DNA of 64,000 bases from ZC4RG20 sp963782445 (GTDB taxonomy: Bacteria > Pseudomonadota > Gammaproteobacteria > Steroidobacterales > Rariloculaceae). A model generated the notes under the pieces. The model did no database searches, was not told where the DNA came from, and worked only from the letters and a program-made list of their open reading frames with translations. How positions within the stretch are numbered: the first letter of the stretch is position 1; the number at the start of each line of letters is the position of its first letter. The position numbers and the translations under genes were made by a program. The DNA lies in NCBI GenBank assembly GCA_963782445.1, contig CAWAJM010000001.1, positions 62,001 through 126,000 of the forward strand, given 5' to 3'. This document shows positions 63,989-64,000 of the stretch, piece by piece.

Positions 63989-64000
63989 ATGAAAATCACG
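63989..64000 (+). CDS. Start of a gene cut by the window edge
   Basis: An ATG (M-K-I-T) follows GGGGAGG at about 10 bp, so a gene probably begins here and continues past the window. Nothing more can be said. Confidence 0.4.

Overview
The window is about 68-70% GC by eye and densely coding, with genes in short operons on both strands. No rRNA, tRNA, CRISPR array, insertion sequence or phage gene was recognised. Two large TonB-dependent receptors, PAS-containing hybrid histidine kinases, a DUF6502/DUF5666 pair and a giant multihaem cytochrome locus suggest a free-living gammaproteobacterium of the Steroidobacter/Nevskia kind. That placement is inference from gene content, not from a marker gene.

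Layout. 1-9.6 kb: a plus-strand operon with a haem-b-type membrane protein, a 21-haem cytochrome, a 17- or 18-haem cytochrome, an outer-membrane beta-barrel with SPOR and TPR domains, a lipoprotein, DUF6502, a DUF5666 lipoprotein and a YrhK-type membrane protein; it looks like an electron route across the envelope. 9.7-11.1 kb: a frameshifted ribosome-hibernation/cold-shock fusion and a winged-helix regulator. 11.2-17.1 kb (minus): a Tat-exported two-subunit molybdenum hydroxylase, a hybrid histidine kinase and an aldo/keto reductase. 17.2-21.5 kb (plus): an AI-2E-type permease with an extra cytoplasmic domain, a PAS histidine kinase and a thioredoxin-TPR protein. 21.5-25.8 kb: a TonB-like anchor protein, a UGT-like glycosyltransferase, a DUF1080 protein and small exported proteins. 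26-28.3 kb: a CDC48/VCP-type double AAA ATPase, unusual in bacteria, with an altered second Walker B motif. 28.4-36.3 kb: amidohydrolase, Cys-cluster protein, PQQ dehydrogenase, O-methyltransferase, two alpha/beta hydrolases and a beta-rich envelope protein. 36.3-45.4 kb: two small regulators, a frameshifted UvrD-like helicase, an HpaB-type monooxygenase, a beta-helix protein and a frameshifted hybrid kinase. 45.6-52.9 kb: two divergent TonB-dependent receptors, one frameshifted, around a 600-bp AT-richer regulatory region. 53-54.3 kb: DUF1223 and PNPOx-like proteins. 54.6-58.9 kb: an apparent ceramide operon (serine palmitoyltransferase, GNAT-type ceramide synthase, epimerase-type ceramide reductase, PAP2-type membrane enzyme). 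59-64 kb: prolyl oligopeptidase, DUF2007, GDSL esterase and an SMP-30-like protein.

The most striking sequence-level observation is that four genes (HPF/cold-shock fusion, UvrD-like helicase, hybrid kinase, TonB receptor) are each broken by one extra base. In all four cases removing one A (T on the other strand) from GAACGTC restores both the palindrome GACGTC and the reading frame. This may be a motif-linked sequencing error or a real mutational process; reads are needed to decide. Several convergent gene pairs are separated by long GC-rich hairpins without U-tracts, so termination here may depend on stems alone or on Rho.
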